Assembly: GCA_016704325.1 (NCBI GenBank) | Contig: JADJAG010000011.1 | Coordinates: 1-64,000 of the forward strand | DNA length: 64,000 nt | Direction of reading: 5' to 3' | Source of the DNA: Chitinophagaceae bacterium | Lineage (GTDB): Bacteria > Bacteroidota > Bacteroidia > Chitinophagales > UBA10324 | Shown: positions 56,550 through 64,000 of the stretch, piece after piece | Numbering within the stretch: position 1 is the first letter of the stretch | Layout of the letters: every line of letters starts with the position of its first letter | Notes under the pieces: generated by a model | Seen by the model: the letters and a program-made list of their open reading frames with translations, nothing else | Databases searched by the model: none | Told to the model about the DNA's origin: nothing | Program-made: the position numbers and the translations under genes

Positions 56550-57060
56550 TAAATGTTGCTAGCTGAGTGAAGCAAATAATGCACGCTGAGAGAAGCAAAT
56601 GATGCTCGCTGAGCGAAGCAAGTGATGCTCGCTGAGCGGAGCCGAAGCGCGCATCACTTACTTCGCTCAACCGACATTGCTTCCTGAGCGAAGCCGAAGG
56701 TGCACCCTGAGCGGAGTCGAAGGGCACACCGGATAAACTGCTTTCTCGCATGAAATTCGGGCGCTTCGGCTACGCTCAGCGACCGAATTTCCCTTGGTTC
56801 CGCTCAGTGACCAAATTTTTTTCCGCAAGAAGTCGAAGGTGTACCCTGAGCGAAGTCGAAGGGCACACCGGATAAACTGCTTTCTCCCATGAAATTCGGG
56901 CGCTTCGGCTACGCTCAGCGACCGAATTTCCCTCACCTTCATTGGGACTGAAGGAGCAAATTTCCGGACCCTGAGCGGAGTCGAAGGGCACACCGGATAA
57001 ACTGCTTTCTCGCATGAAATTCGGGCGCTTCGGCTTCGCTCAGCGACCGAATTTCCTTCA
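56550..57060. repeat. CTGAGCGAAGTCGAAGGG-family repeat array
   Basis: The core GGGCACACCGGATAAACTGC starts at 56722, 56861 and 56986 (spacings 139 and 125 bp). It is followed each time by GAAATTCGGGCGCTTCGGCT and CGCTCAGCGACCGAATTTCC. Short 20-bp GCTGAGCGAAGCAAATGATG units precede it (about 56560-56660). Long open frames here (PFDSAQG-type peptides) are by-products of the repeat. Nothing else is in the 56500-57264 spacer. Confidence 0.85.
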
Positions 57061-57264
57061 ACTTGAATTTCCTTACTCACCACCTTTTCCACTTTTTCAC
57101 GCCCCTTTTCCATCTCCGGCAATCGACTATAGCTCACAATGAACTCATTACCGAAAGGTTAGCTCCTTTCCACACCCTGTGTATAAAATTTGAAGGCGAA
57201 AAATGGTCTATGCGCTACTTTCGTCTCCCCGATTTTTTTCCAACACTATTAAAATTTGTACCTT

Positions 57265-59871
57265 ATGTCAGAAGCAATCACCTTGAGCAAAGGAGAACAT
57301 ACTACAACCCGCACTACTTATACCTATGAGGAGGTATTGCATGCCGCTATTGAATACTTTCATGGCGATGAACTGGCTGCAACTACCTGGATGAATAAAT
57401 ATGCAGTGAAGGATGCCAAAGGCCATTACTACGAGCTTACCCCTGATGACATGCATTGGCGCATGGCCCGTGAATTTGCGAAGATGGAAATTCAGTTTTC
57501 TGTCCGCAAGGACTCCTTCGGAGAAAAAGTGAAACTGAATGGAGCTGCGAAAAATTTATCGGAGTACGGACAACAAAGAGCATTTCTCTCCGAGAAAAAG
57601 ATCTACGAATACTTTAAACGTTTCAATTATATAATTCCGCAGGGCAGTGTAATGGGCGTACTGGGAAATCATACCATGGTGGCCTCACTCAGCAATTGCG
57701 TGGTGCTTCCTGAGATTTATGATTCCTATGGTGGCATCTTTTTTACCGATCAGCAACTTGCGCAATTGTTTAAACGGCGTTGCGGCGTAGGTATTGATAT
57801 CTCTTCCATCCGTCCGGCCGGAGCGGAAGTGTTGAATGCGGCCGGCACCACCACCGGCGCAGTTTCTTTTATGGAGCGTTTCTCCAACACCACGCGTGAA
57901 GTAGCGCAACATGGCCGTCGCGGTGCCTTGATGATTACGATGGATATCACCCATCCTGATGTGGAGTTTTTTATTACGGCAAAGCAGGACCTGGCTAAAA
58001 TTACCGGAGCAAATGTTTCTGTAAGACTGAGCGATGAGTTTATGAATGCCGTAGCTGAAGATGGTGATTTCACGCACCGCTGGCCGATTGAAGATCCAAA
58101 TCCAAAATATACAAAAACCGTTCGTGCGCGTGAGTTATGGGAAACCATCATCACCTGTGCACATAAAACTGCGGAACCCGGATTAATCTTCTGGGACCGG
58201 CAGCATAAGTATTCTACCTCATCCGTATATCCGGGTTATAAAAATGTTTCTACCAATCCATGCAGCGAAATTGCGATGCAGGGTGGCGATAGTTGCCGGT
58301 TGATTGCATTAAATCTTTTCTCATTCGTAGAAAATCCATTTACGCCACAGGCAAGTTTCAATTACAAGAAGTTGTATGAAGTTACGTATGAAGCACAACG
58401 ACTAAGTGATGATTTGGTTGAACTTGAATTGCAGCACATCGATCGCATTTTGGAAAAAGTAGCGAGTGATCCCGAGCCTGATTTTATCAAAGATGTGGAA
58501 GTGCGCACCTGGAAACTATTGCAGGACCAGGGAAGAAAAGGCCGTCGTACCGGACTTGGATTTACAGCGTTGGGCGATGCAGTTGCTGCTTTGGGAATGG
58601 CATTTGATTCAGCAGCAGCGCTGAAGGTGATTGATGAAATGCAGAAGACCAAATGCATGGCGGAATTCGACAGCTCAGTAGATATGTCGATTGAGCGCGG
58701 ATCCTTTGAAGGATTCAATGCTGACATTGAGAATACTTCTGAATTTGTGCAGATGATGCAACAGGAAATGCCGGACGTATACAACCGCATGATGCAATTC
58801 GGCAGAAGAAATATTTCATTGAGCACGGTGGCGCCTACCGGAACGCTGAGCATTCTTGCACAAACTTCATCAGGCATCGAACCTGTGTATATGCTCAGCT
58901 ACAAACGCCGCCGCAAAGTAAATCCGAATGATAAAAACCAACGCGTGGATTTTGTAGATGCAATGGGAGATCCGTGGCAGGAGTTTGAGGTATACCATCC
59001 GAAACTGAAATTATGGATGGAAGTAACCGGTGAAAAGGATCTGAATAAATCTCCTTACTTCGGCAGCACGGCACCGGAAATTGACTGGATCAAGCGGGTG
59101 GAAATTCAGAGTGTGGTACAGAAATACATTACGCATTCCATTTCTTCCACCATCAATTTACCGAATGATGTAGCTGTAGAAAAAGTGGGTGAGATTTATC
59201 TCGAAGCATGGAAGCATGGACTGAAAGGAATTACGGTTTATCGTGATGGTTCACGTTCCGGGGTATTGATTTCCAATGACAAAAAGAAAGAGATGGAGGC
59301 CGTCGATGAAGTGCTCACCTCCACTGCACCGAAGCGTCCTAAGATCCTGGAAGCGGATGTACTGCGCTTTATGAACGGCAACGAAAAATGGAGTGCGGTA
59401 GTGGGCTTGCTGAAGGGAAAACCTTATGAGATATTTACCGGTGTAGTGAATGAAGATTCCATCCTGCTGCCCAACTATGTAGAGAAAGGCTGGGTAATAA
59501 AAACCCGACTCGAAGACAAAACCACGCGTTATGATTTTCAGTTTATCGACCGGGCAGGCTATAAAGTGACTATTGAAGGACTCTCCCGTTCCTTCGAACA
59601 GGAATTCTGGAACTATGCCAAACTTATCTCCGGCGTGTTGCGCCACGGCATGCCCATACCACATATCATTGACCTTATCGAAAACCTCGACTTAAAAGCC
59701 GAATCCCTCAACACCTGGAAATCCGGAGTAGAACGCGCCCTGAAAAAATACATTGAAGACGGAACACCTGCCATTGACAAACAATGCGGCGATTGCGGTG
59801 ATCCGACGGGGTTGGTGTATCAGGAAGGGTGTTTGGTTTGTAAGAGTTGTGGGAGTTCGAAGTGCGGATAG
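57265..59871 (+). CDS. nrdJ: Adenosylcobalamin-dependent ribonucleotide reductase (class II)
   Basis: The enzyme reduces ribonucleotides to deoxyribonucleotides using a B12-generated radical. It has 868 residues from MSEAITLSKGEHTTTRTTYTYEEV (57265). It shows the 10-stranded barrel with LSNCVVLPEIYDSYGGI, KRRCGVGIDISSIRP, FSNTTREVAQHGRRGALMITMDITHPD, the radical-site loop NPCSEIAMQGGDSCRLIALNLFS and APTGTLSILAQTSSGIEPVY. The C-terminal cysteine cluster CGDCGDPTGLVYQEGCLVCKSCGSSKCG likely shuttles electrons or binds zinc. It is complete, with no frameshift. A worn copy of the tail follows. Confidence 0.95.
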   Translation: MSEAITLSKGEHTTTRTTYTYEEVLHAAIEYFHGDELAATTWMNKYAVKDAKGHYYELTPDDMHWRMAREFAKMEIQFSVRKDSFGEKVKLNGAAKNLSEYGQQRAFLSEKKIYEYFKRFNYIIPQGSVMGVLGNHTMVASLSNCVVLPEIYDSYGGIFFTDQQLAQLFKRRCGVGIDISSIRPAGAEVLNAAGTTTGAVSFMERFSNTTREVAQHGRRGALMITMDITHPDVEFFITAKQDLAKITGANVSVRLSDEFMNAVAEDGDFTHRWPIEDPNPKYTKTVRARELWETIITCAHKTAEPGLIFWDRQHKYSTSSVYPGYKNVSTNPCSEIAMQGGDSCRLIALNLFSFVENPFTPQASFNYKKLYEVTYEAQRLSDDLVELELQHIDRILEKVASDPEPDFIKDVEVRTWKLLQDQGRKGRRTGLGFTALGDAVAALGMAFDSAAALKVIDEMQKTKCMAEFDSSVDMSIERGSFEGFNADIENTSEFVQMMQQEMPDVYNRMMQFGRRNISLSTVAPTGTLSILAQTSSGIEPVYMLSYKRRRKVNPNDKNQRVDFVDAMGDPWQEFEVYHPKLKLWMEVTGEKDLNKSPYFGSTAPEIDWIKRVEIQSVVQKYITHSISSTINLPNDVAVEKVGEIYLEAWKHGLKGITVYRDGSRSGVLISNDKKKEMEAVDEVLTSTAPKRPKILEADVLRFMNGNEKWSAVVGLLKGKPYEIFTGVVNEDSILLPNYVEKGWVIKTRLEDKTTRYDFQFIDRAGYKVTIEGLSRSFEQEFWNYAKLISGVLRHGMPIPHIIDLIENLDLKAESLNTWKSGVERALKKYIEDGTPAIDKQCGDCGDPTGLVYQEGCLVCKSCGSSKCG

Positions 59872-60050
59872 ACGTAAGACCCAGGATCCAAGACACAAGA
59901 TGTAAGACGTAAGAGTCAAGACTTAAGATGAAATGCGCTCTGAAAGAATAAATCAAAGACGGAGTATTTGCCATGGACAAACAATGTGGTGACTGTGGCG
60001 ATCCGATTGAGTTAATGTATCAGGAGTGGTGTTTTATTTGTTGGATTAAA
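59872..60050 (+). pseudogene. Duplicate of the nrdJ C-terminal tail
   Basis: After a short GACGTAAGA-type repeat (59870-59930), the sequence 59930-60044 translates as CALKE-stop-IKDGVFAMDKQCGDCGDPIELMYQEWCFICW. This mirrors RALKKYIEDGTPAIDKQCGDCGDPTGLVYQEGCLVCKSC at the nrdJ end. It has stops and lost cysteines, so it is inactive. It points to a tandem duplication of the 3' end followed by decay. Confidence 0.75.
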
Positions 60051-60308
60051 AATCTAAATCTCAATAGATCGGGATTGCAAATCACAGGTGTTCAAAACCC
60101 TGGTAGCTTGCAGATTTGTTGAACAATTCAAAGAAAATCAAGGCCGTGAAATACACGGACAAATACCTATGAGAGTAGAACAAAAAACAATGTCACATTG
60201 AGTACTTCGACTACGCTCAGCATAAACTCAGTCGAAATGCGACATTGTTTTTGTTCCTCATTCTCTCAAAAAAAATTGTCGTCGTTCGACTCCGCTGCTA
60301 ATGACACG

Positions 60309-61634
60309 CTATGCAGCTTTCTGTTTTTCAATCACTTGCAAATTATGTTTTTTGGCTAGTTTTTTCAGTGTGGCCAGTTCCCGTTGCTTGATTTGCAGTT
60401 CGTATTGCTTTGCTCCTTGTTCTACATACGCGGTACCTTTTGTTAGCGCATTGTAATATGCTTCAGCAATTTTTCTTCCTCCTGCTTTGTATGCTACACC
60501 AGCGCCTCGCCGGCTTTTTAATTTTCGAATGAAACAACCAATGGCGGTGTATTTACTCTGCCCTAATGATTGTGCCGCTTCCAGAAAAATTTGTCCGGCT
60601 TTATTGCAAGGAGCCTGTTTGATCCATTTGCTTTTCTTTCCGCTCTGGTTACGACCCGGCGATAGTCCGCACCAGCTTACAAAATGTTTGATCGTAGGAA
60701 ACCGACTCATATCGGTTCCAGTTTCCCCAATCAGGCGCAGCAATGAATAGTTATTGATGCCTGCAATACTACTGAGGTTGGCTCCAAATAATTTCACCAT
60801 AATTTCATGCAAATCTTTGATGTGTGGCTTATGATGACGGATGGGTTTGACTTTACCTAATTGAGACGAATCAATTTGTTTTCCTGCTGTAAGTTCGGTA
60901 AGCAGTGATTCAATGCGCCCATCTATGTTTGCGATTTGTAACTGATGCTGACGCCACAGGTTCAGGTTTTGAGAGAGCATAAATAACCAAGTCTCGTTAT
61001 AATTGCCTTCGAGCGCTTTGAGTACTTGTTCTGCTTTTTTAGCGATAATCTTTTTATCGCATAGCTGCAGCAACACTTGCGGATCCCGCTGCCCATCAAT
61101 GATGGCCTCAATCATCCTGATACCGCTGGCTCCATGTATTTGACTGATCACTTCGGTGAGTTTGATATTCATCAGCTCTAAACAGCGTTGCATTTTATTC
61201 ACATAGCTGCTACCCATCTCAATTATATCCAATCGTTCGCGTACCAGATACCTGATCTCCAGCATCTTTCCTTCGGGAACAAAACTTTCCTGCAATAATC
61301 CGGCAGCGAAGAGTTTTTGTATCCAGCGGCAATCCTGTACATCCGTTTTTTTTCCTCTTTGCTGTTTGGTTTGTTTCGGATTTACTAAGGATACTTTGAT
61401 ACCTGCAGATTCTAACATCCCATATAAACTCAGCCAGTAAACGCCGGTGGCTTCCATCGCTACCCGTTCAATAGCATGCTCCTGGAGATAGCTGATGCAG
61501 TCGTGATAGTCGCTCGAACAGGTGCCAAAATTTTTTACCGTTACTCCATCGACTGAAACAAAGATTTTTTCGCTGCCTACATCAATGCCCCCAGCATTTG
61601 CATGGATTTGTTCGAAACTGATTTTGTTTTCCAT
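60309..61634 (-). CDS. IS110-family transposase
   Basis: The product has 441 residues from MENKISFEQIHANAGGIDVGSEK (61634). The N-terminal RuvC-like DEDD domain has GGIDVGSEKIFVSVDG, RVAMEATGVYWLSLY and KTDVQDCRWIQKLFAAGLL. A coiled helical middle follows. The C-terminal Tnp domain has ISSIAGINNYSLLRLIGE-type residues, FVSWCGLSPGRNQSGKK and the conserved Ser region. These enzymes recombine DNA guided by a bridge RNA. It is intact and may be active. Confidence 0.92.
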   Translation of the reverse strand: MENKISFEQIHANAGGIDVGSEKIFVSVDGVTVKNFGTCSSDYHDCISYLQEHAIERVAMEATGVYWLSLYGMLESAGIKVSLVNPKQTKQQRGKKTDVQDCRWIQKLFAAGLLQESFVPEGKMLEIRYLVRERLDIIEMGSSYVNKMQRCLELMNIKLTEVISQIHGASGIRMIEAIIDGQRDPQVLLQLCDKKIIAKKAEQVLKALEGNYNETWLFMLSQNLNLWRQHQLQIANIDGRIESLLTELTAGKQIDSSQLGKVKPIRHHKPHIKDLHEIMVKLFGANLSSIAGINNYSLLRLIGETGTDMSRFPTIKHFVSWCGLSPGRNQSGKKSKWIKQAPCNKAGQIFLEAAQSLGQSKYTAIGCFIRKLKSRRGAGVAYKAGGRKIAEAYYNALTKGTAYVEQGAKQYELQIKQRELATLKKLAKKHNLQVIEKQKAA

Positions 61635-61979
61635 AGTTTTGTTTTTAGTTCTTTGATTAAAAGGTAATCTGTGGCTCAAAGAACCATAGGTAATAGCAAG
61701 CTGCTAAACGGGAATGCCTCACACATCAATGTGCGAAGTATCACCAAAATGAACTATGCAGTTCTTTGAAGCAAAGCTCACGGGCAGGGACAAGCCACTA
61801 ATGAGTTTACTGCTATCCTGCCACAGGTTACCTCCTTTAATACGAAGATAACCTACCCGTAATGTCATTTTCAAAGAACTCGATTTGCAAAATAGTTTGC
61901 GCTCACGATGACAATTTTTTTTGTGTCTCTTGCAAACAGACAATTAATCATCTGTAAAAATTTAATTACACAACGTTTC
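61635..61979 (-). ncRNA. Candidate IS110 bridge RNA region (5' of transposase)
   Basis: This 345-bp non-coding stretch lies between the transposase start and the right end of the IS. It has local complementary segments (GGTAACCT with AGGTTATC near 61825-61855; CACACATCAATGTGCG). In IS110-type elements the bridge RNA is encoded in the non-coding end upstream of the transposase. No fold was computed, so this is a positional inference. Confidence 0.3.
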
Positions 61980-62174
61980 GAACACCTGTGATTGCAAATC
62001 CCGACCAACATGGAACAAGTGGCAATCTTTACACCGCCCCCGTGTATTCATCATGAGGCAAAGGTGCAAGCTAATGAGACCCGGGAGAATTCAATGCTAC
62101 CTTAAGTGTTTGCATGCATGCAATACCCATGATTCGCTACCCGTTCGTTGGGGATTTCTTTTTAACTTTACGAT

Positions 62175-62341
62175 ATGCAATCCCGGAATAAAATTTTGCA
62201 GGAAGTAAAGGATGCTGTATTACAGGTTGATCCTGTTGCCGAAGTTTATTTTTCGGTTCAAGGGTTAGAGGAGATTTTCATTAGAAATCGGATTGGGATT
62301 TACTGGTGTGCTGCAGGAGAAGTGTTTGGATGTAAGTGATA
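62175..62341 (+). pseudogene. MNT-type nucleotidyltransferase remnant, copy 1
   Basis: From ATG 62175 it reads MQSRNKILQEVKDAVLQVDPVAEVYF. In the next frame it gives FFGSRVRGDFH-stop-KSDWDLLV, the GSRxRGD...SDWD motif of minimal nucleotidyltransferases. A frameshift, an in-frame stop and an early end make it inactive. Such genes normally pair with HEPN toxins. Confidence 0.65.
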
Positions 62342-62384
62342 TGGGAATAGTAAGTGCGGGTAAAATTTTCTAAATTATATTTAC

Positions 62385-62621
62385 ATGCCAACAATTTTTG
62401 AATATGACGGCTACAAATTTAGATTCTACAGTAATGAAAGTGATGAACCACCTCATATCCATATTGTTAAAGGAGGAGGAAATGCAAAGTATTGGCTTTC
62501 ACCAGATATTGCAGAAGCCTATTCTTACGGTTTCACAGTACGTGAGCGAAGAGAAATAAAGAAAGTGGTAATTGAGAATCAACAAAAATTTATAAATTTC
62601 TGGGATGAATACTTCAGCTAA
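62385..62621 (+). CDS. DUF4160 protein, copy 1
   Basis: The product has 78 residues. The DUF4160 pattern is PTIFEYDGYKFRFYSNESDEPPHIHIVKGGG, AKYWLSP and INFWDEYF. The conserved EPPHIH suggests metal binding. DUF4160 genes usually precede DUF2442 genes and the pair is predicted to be toxin-antitoxin-like; activity is unproven. The protein is identical to copy 2. Confidence 0.85.
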   Translation: MPTIFEYDGYKFRFYSNESDEPPHIHIVKGGGNAKYWLSPDIAEAYSYGFTVRERREIKKVVIENQQKFINFWDEYFS

Positions 62622-62944
62622 AAAAAGTAAATAAAAGATCGAATGATCCTATTGACAAGTTAATTTTCGAGAATGATTTGCGCGCAAGTTATCTCGTAAT
62701 TGATAAAAAACTGGATATGCTTTTAGCCGTATTGAATAATGGAAAGGTATTGCGTGATAGAATTTCTAATTATCCCAGACTAAAAGCTGCAACTCAACTG
62801 CAATTGGAGCAATGGGAACTGAGTGGCAAAGGTATTGCCATACATTGGCCCGATCTTAATGAAGACATCTCGATCAAAGGAATGATTAGAAGTATTGCCG
62901 TGGATCAGGCAGTAGCTATGTTGAGCGAAAAAGAAAAGGTATAA
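62605..62944 (+). CDS. DUF2442 protein, copy 1 (frameshifted near the start)
   Basis: It would begin MNTSAKK at 62605, overlapping the DUF4160 end, but a run of seven A (six in copy 2) shifts the frame to a stop. The remainder, LRASYLVIDKKLDMLLAVLNNGKVLRDRISNYPRLKAAT to the end at 62944, is the same as copy 2. Either copy 1 is dead or the extra A is an error. A TTG at 62678 would give an N-terminally short product. Confidence 0.75.
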
Positions 62945-63085
62945 GGAAGAATTAATAAGTAGGATATTCTTTACCCAACCTCGTGCGCGTCAGAAGTAAA
63001 GCCAATTGGAGCAAGCCGACGCGTGCGCATCTGGTTAATTTCAAAATACTGAAAATCGGAAAGTAAAAGAAGCATTCTTACACCG

Positions 63086-63136
63086 CCCCCGTGTCTTCAT
63101 CATGAGGTCAAGGTGCAAGCCAATGAGACACGGGGG
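63086..63136. other. Perfect 11-bp hairpin arms in the duplicated upstream region
   Basis: CCCCCGTGTCT (63086-63096) pairs with AGACACGGGGG (63126-63136) over a 29-nt loop. The matching site in copy 1 (about 62036-62087) has lost pairing. The block GATTCGCTACCCGTTCGTTG after it is conserved in both copies. It may be a regulatory leader or a transposon-type end. Confidence 0.4.
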
Positions 63137-63224
63137 AATTCAATGCTACCTTAATGTGTTTGCATGCATATGATACCCATGATTCGCTACCCGTTCGTTG
63201 GAGATTTCTTTTTAACTTTACGAT

Positions 63225-63364
63225 ATGCAATCCCGGAATCAAATATTGCAGGTAGGCTGATTCTGTTGTCTTAGTTTATTTTTTCGGATCAAGAGTCAGA
63301 GGAGATTTTCATGATGAATCGGATTGGGATTTCCTGGTGCGCTGCAGGAGAAGTGGTTGGATGT
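63225..63364 (+). pseudogene. MNT-type nucleotidyltransferase remnant, copy 2
   Basis: The motif FFGSRVRGDFHDESDWDFLV is clearer here than in copy 1, but about 25 bp upstream of it is lost and the frame ends soon after (stop near 63364). It lies right before the second DUF4160 gene. Confidence 0.65.
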
Positions 63365-63415
63365 GAGCTTTATGGGAATAGTAAGTGCAGGTAAAATTTT
63401 CTAAATTATATTTAC

Positions 63416-63652
63416 ATGCCAACAATTTTTGAATATGACGGCTATAAATTTAGATTCTACAGTAATGAAAGTGATGAACCACCTCATATCCATATTGTTA
63501 AAGGAGGAGGAAATGCAAAGTATTGGCTTTCACCAGATATTGCAGAAGCCTATTCTTACGGTTTCACAGTACGTGAGCGAAGAGAAATAAAGAAAGTGGT
63601 AATTGAGAATCAACAAAAATTTATAAATTTCTGGGATGAATACTTCAGCTAA
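63416..63652 (+). CDS. DUF4160 protein, copy 2
   Basis: The protein is the same as the copy at 62385-62621; DNA differs at few positions (TACAAA against TATAAA near the start). It overlaps the following DUF2442 gene by 17 bp, which suggests coupled translation. Confidence 0.85.
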   Translation: MPTIFEYDGYKFRFYSNESDEPPHIHIVKGGGNAKYWLSPDIAEAYSYGFTVRERREIKKVVIENQQKFINFWDEYFS

Positions 63653-63974
63653 AAAAGTAAATAAAAGATCGAATGATCCTATTGACAAGTTAATTTTCGA
63701 GAATGATTTGCGCGCAAGTTATCTCGTAATTGATAAAAAACTGGATATGCTTTTAGCCGTATTGAATAATGGAAAGGTATTGCGTGATAGAATTTCTAAT
63801 TATCCCAGACTAAAAGCTGCAACTCAACTGCAATTGGAGCAATGGGAACTGAGTGGTAAAGGTATTGCCATACATTGGCCCGATCTTAATGAAGACATCT
63901 CGATCAAAGGAATGATTAGAAGTATTGCCGTGGATCAGGCAGTAGCTATGTTGAGCGAAAAAGAAAAGGTATAA
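63636..63974 (+). CDS. DUF2442 protein, copy 2 (intact)
   Basis: The product has 112 residues from MNTSAKKVNKRSNDPIDKL. The DUF2442 fold shows LDMLLAVLNNGKVLRDRISNYPRLKAATQLQLEQWELSGKGIAIHWPDLNEDISIKGMI. It is the likely partner of DUF4160. The gene is complete, with six A at the position where copy 1 has seven. Confidence 0.85.
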   Translation: MNTSAKKVNKRSNDPIDKLIFENDLRASYLVIDKKLDMLLAVLNNGKVLRDRISNYPRLKAATQLQLEQWELSGKGIAIHWPDLNEDISIKGMIRSIAVDQAVAMLSEKEKV

Positions 63975-64000
63975 GGAAGAATTTATAAGTAGGATATTCT

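Larger units (their letters stand above)
60084..61989 (-). mobile_element. IS110-family insertion sequence
   Basis: One transposase gene (60309-61634) is framed by inverted ends ACAGGTGTTC (60084-60093) and GAACACCTGT (61980-61989). Outside these lies a perfect 11-bp direct repeat GATTGCAAATC (60073-60083 and 61990-62000). A CTGAGCGTAGTCGAAG-type repeat sits at about 60205-60300, downstream of the transposase. The element ends are inferred from symmetry, not from an empty site. Confidence 0.75.
62020..63990 (+). repeat. Tandem 1031-bp duplication of a nucleotidyltransferase remnant-DUF4160-DUF2442 module
   Basis: Copy one covers about 62030-62985 and copy two about 63070-64000, with gene starts 1031 bp apart. 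The two DUF4160 genes give the same protein, so the duplication is recent. The upstream non-coding part and the nucleotidyltransferase remnant differ more than the genes do. The window ends inside or at the end of copy two, so more copies may follow. Confidence 0.9.

Noticed and set aside
56515..57137. Overlapping open frames rich in PFDSAQG and SAERSRS-type peptides
   Set aside because: They are translations of the CTGAGCGAAGTCGAAGGG repeats, present in several frames at once, with no start context or family match.
58362..58877. 171-codon minus-strand open frame
   Set aside because: It is antisense to nrdJ, an intact and well-supported gene.
60309..61634. IS110 transposase as part of an integron or phage integrase
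   Set aside because: The DEDD and C-terminal Tnp motifs are typical of IS110; no tyrosine-recombinase RHRY motif or phage genes are near.

Overview
The window comes from a member of the phylum Bacteroidota. The evidence is a SusC/SusD pair, two type IX secretion (T9SS) cargo proteins with A-type and B-type C-terminal sorting domains, a LytTR membrane regulator, DUF2141 and UPF0175 proteins, and the housekeeping order hpt-adk-obg. Class or order cannot be fixed from the sequence; a Chitinophagales or Saprospirales-like relative would fit. No rRNA, tRNA or CRISPR array was seen.

Layout. 0-9 kb: a badly frameshifted block holding recognisable serS, a GNAT acetyltransferase, an IS4-type transposase, methylmalonyl-CoA epimerase, iscS-iscU-iscA and a Fic protein. 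9-17 kb (minus strand): SusC, SusD, an S9 peptidase and a cyanophycinase-like S51 peptidase, which look like one peptide-utilisation unit. 17-37 kb: mostly ordinary chromosomal genes (CotH-type secreted protein, pheS, hydroxyacyl-CoA dehydrogenase, sugar dehydrogenase, alkA, an MsbA-like exporter, rbfA, a LolE-like permease, hpt, adk, obg, a glutamine amidotransferase). 37-49 kb: an accessory region with an IS3-family element, three copies (one whole, two truncated) of a RibD-like reductase gene, several toxin-antitoxin modules (higBA, mntA-hepT, UPF0175/DUF3368), an acyltransferase, a LytTR regulator, and an AT-rich two-gene unit of a NUDIX hydrolase and a PLD-SF2 helicase-DUF3427 protein that is the best candidate defence system here. 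49-60 kb: a T9SS protein, a non-catalytic M16 protein, three small secreted proteins, PadR-PspC and the B12-dependent ribonucleotide reductase. 60-64 kb: an IS110-family element and a tandem duplication of a DUF4160-DUF2442 module.

Two themes run through the window. First, many well-conserved genes (including essential obg and serS) carry single-base indels, most of them in homopolymer runs, with active-site motifs intact on both sides. This pattern fits sequencing or assembly error better than gene death, at least outside 0-9 kb. Second, the intergenic DNA is full of short non-coding elements. At least three families of about 140-220 bp have terminal inverted repeats and, in the best copies, 8-bp flanking direct repeats. 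They are therefore MITE-like mobile elements; one copy interrupts a higB toxin gene. Other spacers hold period-9 arrays, 139-bp tandem repeats built on a CTGAGCGAAGTCGAAGGG-type palindrome, and long inverted AATATTGAATATTG arms.
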